From contig CAJVPJ010000059.1 of assembly GCA_910592205.1 (NCBI GenBank), positions 1 through 52,104 of the forward strand: DNA of 52,104 nt, in the 5' to 3' direction. The stretch's first letter is position 1. Each line of letters begins with the position of its first letter. Positions 1 through 12,399 of this stretch are shown here, piece after piece. The DNA comes from Paraglomus occultum. Its lineage: Eukaryota > Glomeromycota > Glomeromycetes > Paraglomerales > Paraglomeraceae. The notes beneath the pieces are model-generated. The model was not told where the DNA came from. It did not search any database and saw only the letters and a list, made by a program, of their open reading frames with translations. Position numbers and translations under genes: made by a program.

Positions 1-642
1 CGGTTACAGTGGTGTAGACAACATAAAGGATGGACGGATGAGCAATGGAAGAAAGTTATTTGGAGCGACGAATCTCGGTTTACTTTATTTAAAAGTGATG
101 GGAGAACTCGGGTTTGGAGACTCCCAAAGGAAAAATATGACATTGACTGTGTTGTTCCAACGGTTAAGCATGGCGGTGGTGGAGTAATGGTATGGGGTTG
201 TTTTACGTGGGAATCTTTGGGGCCTTTGGTCCGAGCTGAAGGAACGATTAATAGTCAACAATATATAGACATTTTAAACACTCATTTAGTACCATTTATG
301 GAGGAACTCGATGGGGATATTGTTGAGTATGAATTTCAGCAAGATAATGCTCCTGTTCATACAAGCAAATTGACAAAGACATTCTTTGATGATTCGAATA
401 TAAACTTGATGAAATGGCCTGGACAGAGCCCTGATCTTAATCCCATTGAACATCTATGGGATGAGCTTGAAAGACAAATTAGAAAACGGAGCCCTCCGCC
501 TGTATCTGAGAGAGAATTAACTGTAATTCTTCAAGAAGAATGGAAGAAAATTTCTGATACTGTATTTCAGAAACTTATTCTAAGTATGAATAATAGAGTT
601 AAAGCAGTTCAACGAGCTAAAGGCTATGCAACAAAGTATTAG
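1..642 (+). CDS. Tc1/mariner transposase, 5'-truncated by the window edge
   Basis: Frame 1 is open from the first base to the TAG at 640-642, giving about 213 codons. The three catalytic acids of the DDE nuclease are visible: WSDESRF (first Asp), FQQDNAPVHTS (second Asp) and SPDLNPIEHLW (Glu). Exactly 34 residues lie between the second Asp and the Glu, the DD34E spacing of Tc1. The N-terminal helix-turn-helix region that binds the inverted repeats is beyond the window. No internal stop or frameshift is seen, so this copy could encode an active enzyme if its 5' part is intact. It cuts and pastes the element into TA sites in the nucleus. Confidence 0.9.
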   Translation, partial: RLQWCRQHKGWTDEQWKKVIWSDESRFTLFKSDGRTRVWRLPKEKYDIDCVVPTVKHGGGGVMVWGCFTWESLGPLVRAEGTINSQQYIDILNTHLVPFMEELDGDIVEYEFQQDNAPVHTSKLTKTFFDDSNINLMKWPGQSPDLNPIEHLWDELERQIRKRSPPPVSERELTVILQEEWKKISDTVFQKLILSMNNRVKAVQRAKGYATKY

Positions 643-1082
643 TAAGAGTCTAGCTCATATTTTGCTTTACAGTGTGCTTAAATACTATTCTGATTACATG
701 GATTATTAAATTTTTGTTATATTTTAACATAATAAACACATAATAAATATAAAATTTTATTTCTCGGCAGCCATGTAAGATAAAATTGTGATGTTTTGAC
801 ATTTAGTTGAGGGCATTTAAAGGCTTTCAATAAATATTAATTTGCACTGGGTCGTAGCATAAATTTTATTTGCGTACATTTTTAAACGTTCAAGTAGAGA
901 AACTTAATTTTTCACATTTTTAGTTGAGTAAAGTCGGGTATAAGCAAACTTGACAGTTTACATATTAACCTGTGTTGAAATTTTGCAGGAATGTAGCTCA
1001 ATACAAGCGCAAACTACGGCTAAAGTTTCATAGAAATCTGATGTTTCTTTACGGAGTTATGCATGATCAACGAAAATTTTAA

Positions 1083-1113
1083 GGGGTGGTCGGAGACTTT
1101 TGGTCACCCACTG
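1083..1113 (+). repeat. Right terminal inverted repeat of the Tc1-like element, with TA target
   Basis: The element ends in GGTGGTCGGAGAC...GGTCACCCACTG, directly followed by TA at 1114-1115. Read inward it starts CAGTGGGTGACC, a typical Tc1-family TIR form. The partner repeat is left of the window. Confidence 0.75.
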
Positions 1114-1115
1114 TA

Positions 1116-1254
1116 TTTTGAATGCATTCAAAGCATCCATATTTGATATTGAATTGCTTATGATTTCTTCTTCTAATGCTTCTTGTACTGCTGCGCTCGA
1201 TGTCTTGGATTTCGCTATCTCTCGAAGGGCCCATAGCCACGGTTGCTCAATCAT
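1116..1254 (-). pseudogene. N-terminal exon of an unknown gene interrupted by the Tc1-like element
   Basis: An ATG at 1254 opens a frame that begins MIEQPWLWALREIAKSK and stays open for 46 codons to the TA insertion site, then runs into the transposon repeat and stops just before 1057. The composition (mixed charged and hydrophobic residues, no low complexity) looks like real coding sequence. I do not recognise a family. If real, the gene runs to the left and was broken by the insertion; the rest would lie beyond the element, outside the window. The ATG could also be internal to a longer gene with upstream exons to the right. Confidence 0.4.
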
Positions 1255-1432
1255 TATAATATGTCGATTTTACTATTCATGGTCTCGATATGCAGGCTGC
1301 TTGGTATGTCTAGATCAGTGTAGCGAATAAGTGGCTCAATCTAAAGTAGATGGAAAATATCTTGCCTTTACAGTAGGGCATGGATTAAATTATTGTTAGA
1401 AATGTTGGCTACAGTTCTATTCCAAAGTATGC

Positions 1433-1505
1433 GTCTCGATAAGTCGGCCAACATATGGCCGACTTATCGAGAATCACGTAATCAAGTCTTTTAATTAATC
1501 CTTTT

Positions 1506-1588
<83 letters not shown>

Positions 1589-1944
1589 CAACACATTTAT
1601 TTATATAAAAAGTCTCACGAATACATAACATTTAGCTTTATCGTATGATCTAATGACTGTCTATTGCTTTAATCGTATGACCTAATACTAATACTAATAT
1701 TAATATTAATATTGCCTTAATCATACGATTCTAAATAAGTAAAGATCTGTTGTAATCGGCCAGTTAAAATTGAAGGAATATGTGTTACATTATAAACCTA
1801 TCACGTGAGGTCGACCTAAGACTCGTTTGGAGACTTGTAGCTTATCGAGAATTTACATAGATCGACCGAATTTTTAAACAGTGAAAAGAACGTAAAAACG
1901 ACTTAAGCCAAAACTAACTTATCGAGAGACCGACTTATCGAGAC
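1433..1944. mobile_element. Possible MITE with Tigger/pogo-like inverted ends
   Basis: GTCTCGATAAGTCGG at 1433-1447 recurs as its exact reverse complement at 1930-1944. Extra copies of CTTATCGAGA lie inside at 1463-1472, near 1842 and near 1918. The left end is itself a perfect 16-bp hairpin (1434-1449 with 1457-1472). Iterated CTCGATAA blocks are characteristic of Tigger/jerky-type TIRs. No transposase is inside, so this would be a non-autonomous, decayed copy. Clean TA duplications are not obvious. Confidence 0.4.
1507..1584. repeat. (TAA)n microsatellite
   Basis: An uninterrupted trinucleotide run of about 26 units, inside the possible MITE. The long leucine frame on the minus strand is an artefact of this repeat. 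Confidence 0.95.
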
Positions 1945-1954
1945 TGGCTGTGTA

Positions 1955-3420
1955 ATTCGAACATGCAATATTCGATTGCGGCATGAAAGTCTAAATTTGT
2001 CCAAGGCTTGTCGAACAATATTTCTTCACAGTTGGAGAGAACTTAATATTACCACGACGTGAGTACGTGGTAGCGAATGAAAAAGTCTTTACGATAATAT
2101 GAAACGTTATATTGAGAAAATACAAGTTTCGAATATATAATAAGAATGCAAACAATGCCAGAGATTAAGAGCGCAAAGTCTGCGTTAAATACAGTTAGTT
2201 AAATGAGAGGACAAACCTGGATATAGTATGATATTCCTGTTACTCTGGTGATCGTACTCTATGGAATCGTGTGCTACATATTTCTATAACAGGATTTCGT
2301 TTATGAAAAACCCCATTATTATTAAATGCAAAGACCATGTAGGACCGTGCTCAACTACAAAGTTTATGGACGATTTGATCCCAGGAAACTTGTCACCTAA
2401 TATTAAGCGATCACCCGTTCGTTTGAGTCTTGACAATGTAAAGTGCATTCACAAGTCGAGCGCATAGCAACAATTGTCATTATATTGGGTCAGAAAATGG
2501 AAGATATGTTTGTCTTAATATAAAGCTGTAGTCATTGCATTATTCAAGACTGCTGCGCCTAACATAATAATCGCTTAATTCGTTATTATTATGACAGAAG
2601 GCTCGCATATGCCATTCCTGGATACAAGAGCTTTTTTTGGACATGTGCTCATAGCGTTGCGAACACGTGAAGAATATGACGAATGCTTTTTCTGCGCCAG
2701 TATTTTAATTAATATTCACTTGGCAAATCGTTAAACTTTGAATTTTCTACATTGTCGAATTCATATCGGAACATAGTCCAAGTCGATGAAAGTACCCAGC
2801 AATGTCAAAAACCGACTGTCAAAGGGATAGAAACCGGGTACATATATTGATTATGCCTCTTAAGCGTAGTTTACTACTCAGAAGGTTTGCCTGATAGTAC
2901 GGAACGGCATGGAAAAACTTAACGCTTCCTTTGTCTATAGAAAGTGCGTTGCGTCGACATCGAATTAAAAGTAAACATTTCTTTTACTTACTTGTTTTAA
3001 CTTTTATATTTATCTTTGATACTAAAAGGCCCAGTCCAACTCTTATAGTTTAGACGAAACATGGCAAAATCCGGTAGGCTTTATATATGTAAGACAATAT
3101 TTTTCTTAAGCAGTTACTGGATTTGAATTGTCAGGAAAGGCATATTCATAAATGACAACGGTTTTTAGCAAGATTTGCTGTCTTTTCTATGATATCGTAT
3201 TTGTAACAAAAGTTCCGTAAATGAATCGTCTCGGGTCCAGAGTACTAGTGAACAATCTACAATAGTTAAAAATCCAGGGAATGTTATCCGCAGTTTTTCG
3301 TCATTAATTGGTGCAACACTTGTGATACAACTGACGATTTTAAACGGTTTGCGACATTTACGCAGTACTGTGAATTGTGTGGCTTATTCGAGTATCCGCC
3401 CCCAGGAAAAGCAAGGGAGT
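1955..3420. other. No gene recognised upstream of BRE1
   Basis: There is a 68-codon ATG frame at 2261-2467 on the plus strand, without recognisable similarity or supporting splice sites. The final part must contain the BRE1 promoter. Nothing else is supported. Confidence 0.5.
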
Positions 3421-6400
3421 ATGGAAGATAAAAAGAGGACTTATGCTGAGAGATGCTCCTCTCCCACACGCGCAAACCCGCCTCCAAAAAGACCATTTCT
3501 AACTCAGGGTTCTGGGAACGCTGGCTTTGGAACTAATGGGCTTTCAACTTCGACAATCTATAACACTGGCTACTTCGATGCCCCCGTGAATATTGACATA
3601 AACGATCCAAAGTCCCTCGAGGTAATCAATTACTCTTAATCGATCCATGTCAATTACGATGAGCTTGCTGCTAGAACAACTTCTCAGTCTTATCGCGTAT
3701 TTCCCATTGGATGGTATCTTCTATGCATGTAATTAGAAATTCCAAAAAGAAGCTATTTTCTGTCGAATGCAAGAATATAAGCGAGAATATGAGAGGACGG
3801 CCAAGTTTATTGAAACTCTTGAAAGAACAGAGCAAGATTGTGAGGCCGAATTGAGTGCCGTTAACATTTATTGGGAACAGGTAAACAATTTGTCAAAGCG
3901 GCTCTGCACACTCGCATATCGGAAAATATCTTTACGTTTCATTATAAAAAACAAAAATTCTTTTTGCGTTCATAGCTACTCAATGGATTACGCCTTTTAG
4001 TTTCACGAATGGATGAGGACGGCTCACTCTCTAAAATTATACCGGATCCAGGTAGAATTTTTTTTTGTTTATTATCTTTTCAACTATTTTGTTAACTTTT
4101 AATTTTTGTCCGGATTACTTTATACTTTGAATTATCGTCTGATTTATGTGCTAACTGTAAATTGACAACATATTCCCGAATCACAGTTTTAATAAAAGAG
4201 TCGAACTTTCTGAGACGTCTTACACACATAGAAGAAGACGGTATACTTACTGACTTAATAAAGGCGGAACTGAGAAAGAAATGTTCGTATACCTTAGATG
4301 CTTACAAAAAGTTGGTGGAAAAAATGGCCGCTTGGCTAGACGAAAGAAATGCTTTGATAAGAACTCTTCAGAAAGAAGACGATCCCGTACTAAGAGAGAA
4401 TAAAATGATTCGCCTACTCAATAAAGAAGTGGAGAAGTTAGGACAGTTAAATACTAGACTAAGCGAAGAGTTAATAGAACTGAAAACTGAAACGTCCATG
4501 TGGTCACAAAGAGTGAGTCGGCTATAATTTTAGTTATGGTTTGTAATCTATTTGATTTGCTAATCCCGTATTTTGGTTGAATAGATGTCAATACAAGCTC
4601 TAGAGGATGAACTGCAAAAAGTTAAAAATAGGCTAAACGAGACCATCAATTGTTGGGATAATGCAAAAACCGAATTATTAAGGACTGAAAAAAGATTTGA
4701 AAAGTTTAGAATTCAGCATGCTAATTGTTCAGGTGACGCTCCTACTACTCCTGGCACTAATGGCATTCAACAGGGAGGTTGTAACGATTCTGTAAGTTTT
4801 TTTTTTTTTTGGCTGAGAAGGACAACTTTTGGACTAAAAGGATAATAAACGAAAAGTTGTGAGGAAATTAGTCATAGGGCGATCTAACGAAGTGCTACAC
4901 ATTGTTCGCCTAAGTAATTGACAACCCTAACGCATATGTTGCTAAATTTATAGGCTGATGGCCGTGATGTAATATATTACAGGACTGTAGCAGATAGTCG
5001 CTTCAAAGAAATAGAGGAACTTAATACTGCTTTGGTTAAATCTGAACAGGAAAAGGATTCATTGACTCTTCAGGTAGGAAACTTTCGTCATTTCGTAGTT
5101 TATGTTGAGGACAATGGAATGTCATTTATTTCTGGGTTTAATTTAACGCTTTTTTTGTGTTCAAGCTTAAGAATATGCCTGATGATCGTGTAACTGAAAC
5201 TCACGTATTCAAAGATCTGCAAGTCCAATTTTCTCAAGCACGAGGCGCTGCCGAGCATTTTCGAACTATGGTCGAGAATTTAACTCGCGAAATAGAAGAT
5301 TTACGAGGTAGTCGACGGGCATTTCGATCACAAGAAGAGGTGTGCTCATATTTCTCACTCACTCTCCATCCTGCTTTATTACTTGTCAAATTTCCAAAAG
5401 CTCAGAGTTAAAGTTCCTTGAATAGAATGAGGCGAACAGCCGAGTAAACGATATCATGACGGAAATGAGGAGCCTCGAGACGGATTTGAATCGTATTCGT
5501 ACTCAACGTGATGAAATACAACACGAGTTGGAGATCGTCACGGCAACGCGAGCATCGGAATTTCAACAGGTTACGATGCTGAGAAAATTGGCGAACGATC
5601 GGAAACAAGCTATAAAAGTGTTACAGGATGAAGTTAGAAGATTAAAACTTATGATTTACGCAGAGACAAGAAATCAAAAGGCCGTTGAATTTTATTCCGG
5701 TGACCCGCCTGATATGGGAGATGACATTAGTATCGGAAAAATTAATGAGGAGTTGTCATACGTTGCTGAACTTGAAGAAAGATTAAAGTAAGGAGGCTAT
5801 TATTATTTGAAGTTGATTCTTTAACTTTTGATTCATTGCTTAAACCGAGACGTTACACATTTATTGACTGCTTATCAGGCAATCAGACGAAGAGCGAGAA
5901 ATACTTGAAAGGCAGCTGGAAGCATGTCGGGAGGCGCGATCAGATGTCAAAGATGTTCAATCAATTAGAGAATCTGAATATAGACTACGGAAGGAAGTTG
6001 ACACACTAAAACGTCGCCTTGATGAATATGATAAAAAATATGGAATCAAGGACCCTGGAGATGACCCCTTGCATATATTGTCTGCTAAGATTGCCGAAAA
6101 GGACAAGCTGATAGTAGAACTTCAAGAAAAGTGTCAGACGTCTCAAGCTGTGAGTGTTGTTTGAGAAAATTGTTTGTTTGTTGTTTAGTGAACAGCATGC
6201 TTACAAACTTTTGCTTTAGCACGCAAGGATATTGGAGCGTGAGGTTGACACTCTTGTAGATCAGGTATCCAAACAAGAAGAGGAACATAGTAGAAAAGTA
6301 TGGGATACAATTAAAGCTGAAGATACTATACTACGATTGACTGATGCGGTGAGTGCAAAGACGAGCTATAGAACTGCCTAATTGGAGTTTTTATACTGAC

Positions 6401-7269
6401 TCGCTGTCATATGGTTTCAGAAAACGCGAGCAGAGCAAAAACTGCATAATGTATATAAAGAAAATATTTCACTCAAGAAACAAGTTGCAGAATTTGGTAA
6501 AGTCCAGCTCAAAGCAGAAGAGACTCGACGACAATTTGAATATAAAAACGTCAATTTGAACCAGCAGCTGGTTAGTAAGGTTAAGATTCATTAGTCGATT
6601 TGACCTATGTAGCAACTTATAGCTCACGATTAATGTGAATTGAATAAATAGCAAAATCAAGAGAAAGAGCTCGCTGCAGCAAATGCGGCATTGCAAATCC
6701 ACAAGATTAAACTAGCGGAAATGGTAGAAGAGGTTAACAGGATGAAAGAGACCTTATCCAAGGGGGAATCCAAATATAATGAGGTTGGCAGCCGTCATGA
6801 AATTTCTTTTTATGATGTTAAATTCTAAGCGAAATGGTTTGTATTATTTCAGCTCGCGAACATGTTGAAAGCCAAGACAGCACAAATAGTTGAAGAAAAT
6901 AAATTACGGCGACGTGCAGAAGAAGAAATGCTAGTCTACAAGAATAAGGCTCAGACGAAGAAGTCGACATTGTCTGCAGGCTTAGAAGCCGAGGTTAATG
7001 CGTATAAGGTATTTATTTGCTCATATTACATACATTTATGGGCGTATAAGTTTGCTTTCTCATCAAATTTGCTAACGGCTTTTGCTTAATTTTAGGGCAA
7101 GCTAAAGTGTTCGATTTGTACGGAACGGTTTAAAGACACCTGCATAATAAAGTGCATGCACTGTTTCTGCAGGCATTGTATAGACACACGGGTAGAGATG
7201 AGGCATCGTAAATGTCCCGGGTGTGGTGAACAGTTTGGCGTCAACGACATTAAGACTATCTATTTGTAG
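3421..7269 (+). CDS. BRE1: BRE1-type E3 ubiquitin ligase for histone H2B
   Basis: With an E2 of the Rad6 family this enzyme monoubiquitinates histone H2B in the nucleus, which supports H3K4/K79 methylation and transcription elongation. I join 14 exons: 3421-3621, 3737-3880, 3976-4051, 4187-4512, 4585-4791, 4954-5073, 5166-5339, 5426-5787, 5879-6149, 6220-6348, 6421-6570, 6652-6783, 6853-7008 and 7096-7269. They give 873 residues in one continuous phase. The start is the ATG opening MEDKKRTYAER, followed by a basic Pro-rich stretch. Early exons contain FQKEAIFCRMQEYKREYERT and RMDEDGSLSKIIPDP, typical of the BRE1 N-terminus. Residues about 120-815 are almost continuous coiled coil. The last exon is a C3HC4 RING: CSIC, KCMHCFCRHC and KCPGC (about residues 821-860), ending at TAG. 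Length falls between yeast Bre1 (about 700) and human RNF20 (975). The intron at 6784 uses a weak donor (gttggc). Confidence 0.95.
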
Positions 7270-10015
7270 ATATCTATCGGGTCATCTTTCGTTCTGCTTG
7301 TCTCTCCTCTCTATAGTATAAGACTATGAGAGTGGAGAATATAATTGAGGAGATAGGCGGTCGTTCTTCATAATTGGCGATGTAATATCAATATTAACCT
7401 ATGTATATTTTCATCTTGCTATAACCCCATCAGCTTTATAATCTCGTGATATCACAGTAATAGGTTCAAGATTAATGAGTCTACCAAATCTTTTTATATT
7501 ATTCCTCACATCACTCTTTTCCAATACTTTCCCTTCAACTTTTTCTGTACAGATTTCTTTACAATTTCTATATCTTCATCAACTTCATTCTCGATAATCT
7601 GCACTACCTATTCATTTTAATTCTATCATGGCTGGTATGGACATACCCGCATCGATAGTAGTAGTTTCATTGAAACGTAAGATTTTCACCGTCGTACGGT
7701 TTATCATTCCTTTTTCAATAAACGATCTGTAAAAAGTAACAGCAAATTTTTGATGTAGGTCGATAGTTAAATGATAACTTTGACACACACGCACCAAATC
7801 TATAACTATTATCATTGATCATATTGCTGCTAATAAGCTTTTTTTATCCTCCTTTGTCTCGTTAGATGTATGTACAATACACACGTACGACTTTAAGTAT
7901 CCAATCTTATTATCTCTATAGTCTACATTCGAAATATACAGAACGAGAGAATAAGAACGGCCAGTTCCTACACCGAGAATCACCAACTGTTGAGCTTGAT
8001 ACGGATATTGGAGAAAATACTTTTACTTTGGTCGTTGTGAGACTGCAGTTCTATTTATCTCGCGTGTGATAGTCAATGTATTAGTTAAAATTGATTTAGC
8101 ACTTATAGGCAGAATAAAAGTATTAGAGGATGAAACAGAAAAGTTGGCCCTCAAGAGTTAACAGGTGAAATGAACGAGTTAGCAATTCAATTGGCGCAGC
8201 AATTTAGTCAGTTAATTGCTAAGATTTATATTCCCAAGCTTCTGTACCGAGAAAATCAAGTTTAACTTGGTGTTAAACGAGTCGTTGAAAACTATACATC
8301 ACGTTAGGTACGTTTTCGTAATAGTTGGAGCAACGTTCAACACGAGTATAGTGATAGTCTCTCAATATTGTATTGCGATTCGCAGAGTTCAGCATACTCC
8401 AGCAGAGTTTCCTTATTGATATTATGGAAGGTCAAACCATAAGAAACGCACCTCCACTTGGACTAATCTGATCATCAATATTTTTGACAACATGCCTTAC
8501 ATATGGCGCCGATCATTTTGCAATAGTATGAACTTCAAATCGATAAGGAAGCAAGCTACCTGTAACAATATATGCTTTAACACGTGCTCTTTAACTGACC
8601 CGCACATTTTTTTGCTACTGCTGCAAATAAATAAGTTTCAACAATAAAAACATTTATGTCAAGTAAATCATCGTATTTTACGATGATGCTCAATTTATTT
8701 AGCAATCAAAGTAATGCCAAATAAGGCCAAAATATAGCGCAACCATGTTTTTTTTATCCAAATTAATTTTCTACAAGTAATGGTAGACTGGCCAAGAATT
8801 AAACGCGAAATACAAATCCTACTAGTTTCGCAAAGCACATCAGCTTGTGTCACCACCGTATAGTTCCGAAAATAAGCACCCCCAAAATTGTGGTATGCAG
8901 TCTAATTATCACAACAAATTTCGTCCATGAAGTTTTGCTTGCACAGAAGTTGTGTTCACGTTTAATTCTGGTGAGCACTTGGAGTAATTTAGACGAGAAC
9001 ACGGAGATCGTATGCATATATAATTTAAATGTTTCCCGTCTTTTCGTCATTAAATTCTCGCGTTTTTATCTGATTACTAATAAGCACCCCTATTACTAAG
9101 GGGTGCTGGTATACATGTACAACGTACACTCGATCGGTTGGCAAACAACGTAAGCAGCCGATTTTTCGATTTATTTGACATGAATCTAAGTCTTTATTGT
9201 TGAACATTTGCAACGTTTATAACAAATAACAAAAAGAGCACGTGTTGAAGCATATATTGTTACAGTCTCAAGTAAAATGTTTCCTTATCGATTTGAAGTC
9301 ATACTATTGTAAAATGATCGGCAAAAAAAAAGCTCCATATGTAAATTTTATAAGGGGGCTTCCTATGTTTGTAAACTACTGATATCAGAGGCGATAGAAA
9401 CAAAGATATTTTGATTTTTTGGTGTAATTGCAAAAAAAAAAGAGGCCATGTTGATGAGAATAGTATGGATGTCACGTCTAACTACTGGTGCAGATACATG
9501 GATTCTTGAGCAACCGGCTTGGATTGTCTATTATCGTAATTCCATTTTGCTGTTACTCTGAGAGTGGGCCAACTTTGTCAAGCATTCCATTTTTTGATCC
9601 TATCACAAACTCCTTGTAGTACCATAAAATGATGCTATACTGTCGCAAAATGAGGTCGGTGTTGGTAATTGAAATGACGATTAAAGCCGTACTATCGGTT
9701 ATATGTTTATTTCTTGAGCATGGAGTGAGCACATTCTCGAGAGAATATTTTACACCGAGACCGCAAAAACATTAGTGCTTGCAATATCGCTGAGATTGCC
9801 AAGCGTGCATGTGCTTCTGAAGAACACACACATGTTGTACGGTAGCGCTACAAGCGTTCACCAAATTAAATAAAAGTTTTTTTAATGAAAGGTCTATCCT
9901 TGCCGTTATTGGAACGCACACCGTATCCGTGTTTGGACACACCTCAGATTTCCAAGTAGATATTTAACTTCCTAACCCCAAGCTTTTCTTGAAAAAATTC
10001 TGCATTATTACTTCA
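7270..10015. other. 2.7 kb without a recognised gene
   Basis: Only short frames without family resemblance occur, for example 7866-8069 (+). A small hairpin with a repeated AATAAGCACCCC motif lies at 8871-9107 and is listed separately. The right end must hold the ERG9 promoter. Confidence 0.5.
8871..9107. repeat. Repeated AATAAGCACCCC motif and hairpin
   Basis: AATAAGCACCCC occurs at 8871-8882 and again at 9079-9090. The second copy enters a 9-bp perfect hairpin, AGCACCCCT (9083-9091) with AGGGGTGCT (9099-9107), loop 7. This may be the worn end of a pogo-like transposon. Confidence 0.35.
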
Positions 10016-11936
10016 ATGGCGTCAGCCATCGTTGACTCTCTTCTTCATCCATCGGAACTACTAGCGATTGTGCAGTTCTTAATCTCAGGTGGTGCCAGTA
10101 GACGAAAGATAATCAAATGTGATCGTTCTACTCAGACGCGATGCTACGAGTTTCTTAATATGACATCACGGTCGTTTGCCGCCGTCATTCAAAATCTGGA
10201 TGTTGAACTGAGAGATGTGGTAAGCAGAGATATGCTCTGTTCATATAGCTGAGTACTATCCACAAGATCGTTCTTACCATACGTAAAACAAACCGTGATA
10301 GTCCAAAGCAGTTCGCTGTATCAGCTTAACAACCATTAGTAATTTCCCTCGCACGTTCAATAGATTTGCTTGTTTTATCTCATTCTCCGAGGAGTTGATA
10401 CAATTGAGGATGACATGACCATACCTATAGAAAAAAAAGATCCATTACTTAGAGATTTTTATAAGATTCTCCGTGTAGAAGGTTGGCGTTTTGAAGAAAG
10501 TGAGTTATTGTAAATACAAGTACCGTTTGTTTCGCTGAAATGTCTTAGCATGCATGGTCAATAACATCTTCTTGTGTTCGCTGAATATTTTTTTGATTGA
10601 TTCTGCTTTCTTTTAGACGGTGATCAAGAGAGAGATCGTCAATTAATGCTAGAGTTTTATGTTGTTATTGACGAGTTTCTGAGGTTAAAAGAAAAGTAAG
10701 GCTTGTCGTTTATTTCAGCTGTAAGTGTTATTACGTGATGTTGACATGCCCGCATTCCCGAATCCAGATATCAAAATATTCTTACGAACATGTGCAAGAG
10801 AGTGGCAAACGGAATGGCCGATTGTGCAACTCATGCAGCCCATAATGCAGACGGATTAATAACCTTAGAAGACTTTGATAAATACTGTCATTATGTTGCC
10901 GGATTACCTGGCATCGGGCTCACCCAACTATTTATTGCAAGCGGCCTTGAAACTGAACTCACGGAGAAAGACGAAGCACTGTAAGTCATTAGCCGCTGAA
11001 ACTTTTACTTTGGCAACTTGTGAGTTTGTCATTAACCGCGAGAGTTTATTACACAAGCAATCTTTTCAACCGTTTGCAAAACACAAAGTATTTGTAATCA
11101 CTCACGCGTGTGCTTTTTGCGATTATGATCAGTGCAAATTCAATGGGTCTCTTTCTTCAGAAAGTAAACATAACCCGTGATTACCTTGAAGACGTTAGCC
11201 ATGGTAGATGGTATTGGCCTAAAGCAATTTGGTCACAATATACATCGGACCTCTCCGCACTCCCGAATCCGGGGAATGAAATGGCAGCACTTAATTGCCT
11301 TTCGGCTATTTTGTTAAACGCACTCCAACATGTGACTCAGAATCTGACGTACATGAGCCGTCTACATAACCAGAGCGTATTTGAATTCTGCGCTATTCCA
11401 CAGGTCATGGCTATTGCAACACTTACCCTGATGTTTAGGAATATTGATGTGTATAGAAAAGTGGTGAAAATACGCAAGGGTCAGGCGTTGTCTGTGAGTA
11501 TTTTAAAGTTACGTGATAATGCATATCGCTTAGATTGAGTTAATTACATGGGATTTTATCGATTTATTCTCAGTTACTTAGTCAAACTAAGAACATCTAT
11601 CAAGTTGCTGCTGTGTACCGTTATTACATGCGACAAATATTGAAAAAGAACGATCCACATGATCCTAATTTTCTAAAGATAAGCATTGTTTGTGGGCAGG
11701 TGAGAAATTAATATAGCGTTCATTTTGCTTAAATGTTTTACAGTTTAAACGTCTAATCAACGATTTGCTTGTAGATTGAACAATGGTGCCAGACAAATCT
11801 TCCTCAGAAAGACTTACAATATGGATATAGTCAGGATACACAGATTACGTTGTTCGTAATATTCCTGTTGCTTGCGTCAACGGCATGGCTTATAACTACA
11901 TTCAATATTAATATTAATGTAATAAATATGATTTAA
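10016..11936 (+). CDS. ERG9: Squalene synthase (farnesyl-diphosphate farnesyltransferase)
   Basis: It condenses two farnesyl diphosphates to presqualene diphosphate and reduces this to squalene with NADPH, the first committed step of sterol synthesis, on the ER membrane. I join seven exons: 10016-10219, 10364-10499, 10617-10695, 10768-10980, 11133-11493, 11574-11699 and 11775-11936, giving 358 residues. Landmarks in order: [20 protein letters not shown] (about residues 44-63); the first Mg-diphosphate motif in [45 protein letters not shown] with the second acidic motif; then [19 protein letters not shown] and VKIRKGQA. The last exon ends in a hydrophobic stretch ([19 protein letters not shown]) that would be the C-terminal membrane anchor. 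The protein is shorter than yeast Erg9 (444) or human FDFT1 (417), mainly between the catalytic core and the anchor. The upstream in-frame TTG is not needed; ATG at 10016 fits the family start. Confidence 0.95.
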
Positions 11937-11981
<45 letters not shown>

Positions 11982-12050
11982 GTTATTATTATTATTGTTA
12001 TTATTATTGTTATTATTATTATTATTATTGTTATATTGACATAATAATAA
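11937..12050. repeat. (TTA)n microsatellite with GTT interruptions
   Basis: A trinucleotide run begins directly after the ERG9 stop codon and continues, with interspersed TTG/GTT units, for about 110 bases. It would lie in the ERG9 3' UTR or just beyond it. The rest of the gap up to 12399 has no supported gene and should carry the NAP1 promoter. Confidence 0.9.
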
Positions 12051-12399
12051 TAATCATTATATGATATTTTTCATTTTTCTCGTATTGATTAGACGTCGCT
12101 TATTTGTGTGATACTTGGGACAGTTTGCCTACTTCGAATTGGCGATTTGGATCTATTATTAGGATTACCATATATTATTAGGATTACCATTCATAAAGGC
12201 GAAGATGATTGGTCAACGCAAGTCATGTTTGCCGATCTACCTTCCCCAGCCTGGCAGAAAAAAAAATCTGCCGACAAATTGAGAAGAGCTTAGCCACCTT
12301 GATTTACACAACCGCACACCATTATTTAAAAGAAAAGAAAAGGTTTTCTACCGATATCAATTATTCTGTACAATATAGAGAACACAAAACTTCCAAACA

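Larger units (their letters stand above)
1..1113 (+). mobile_element. Tc1-like DNA transposon, 3' part, cut by the window edge
   Basis: The segment holds the transposase C-terminal part followed by about 470 bases without a gene and a terminal inverted repeat ending in CACCCACTG, immediately followed by TA. TA is the target dinucleotide of Tc1/mariner elements. The left end lies outside the window, so total length cannot be given. The open, unbroken transposase frame suggests recent activity or recent insertion. Confidence 0.85.

Noticed and set aside
1409..1594. Poly-leucine frame on the minus strand
   Set aside because: It is the (TAA)n microsatellite read as codons; no coding evidence.
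8100..8240. Coiled-coil-like pieces (for example VLEDETEKLALKS)
   Set aside because: Too short, interrupted by stops and without splice signals; could be chance.
12108..12293. Short frame just upstream of NAP1
   Set aside because: No ATG start and no similarity; it lies between the ERG9 3' repeat and the NAP1 promoter.
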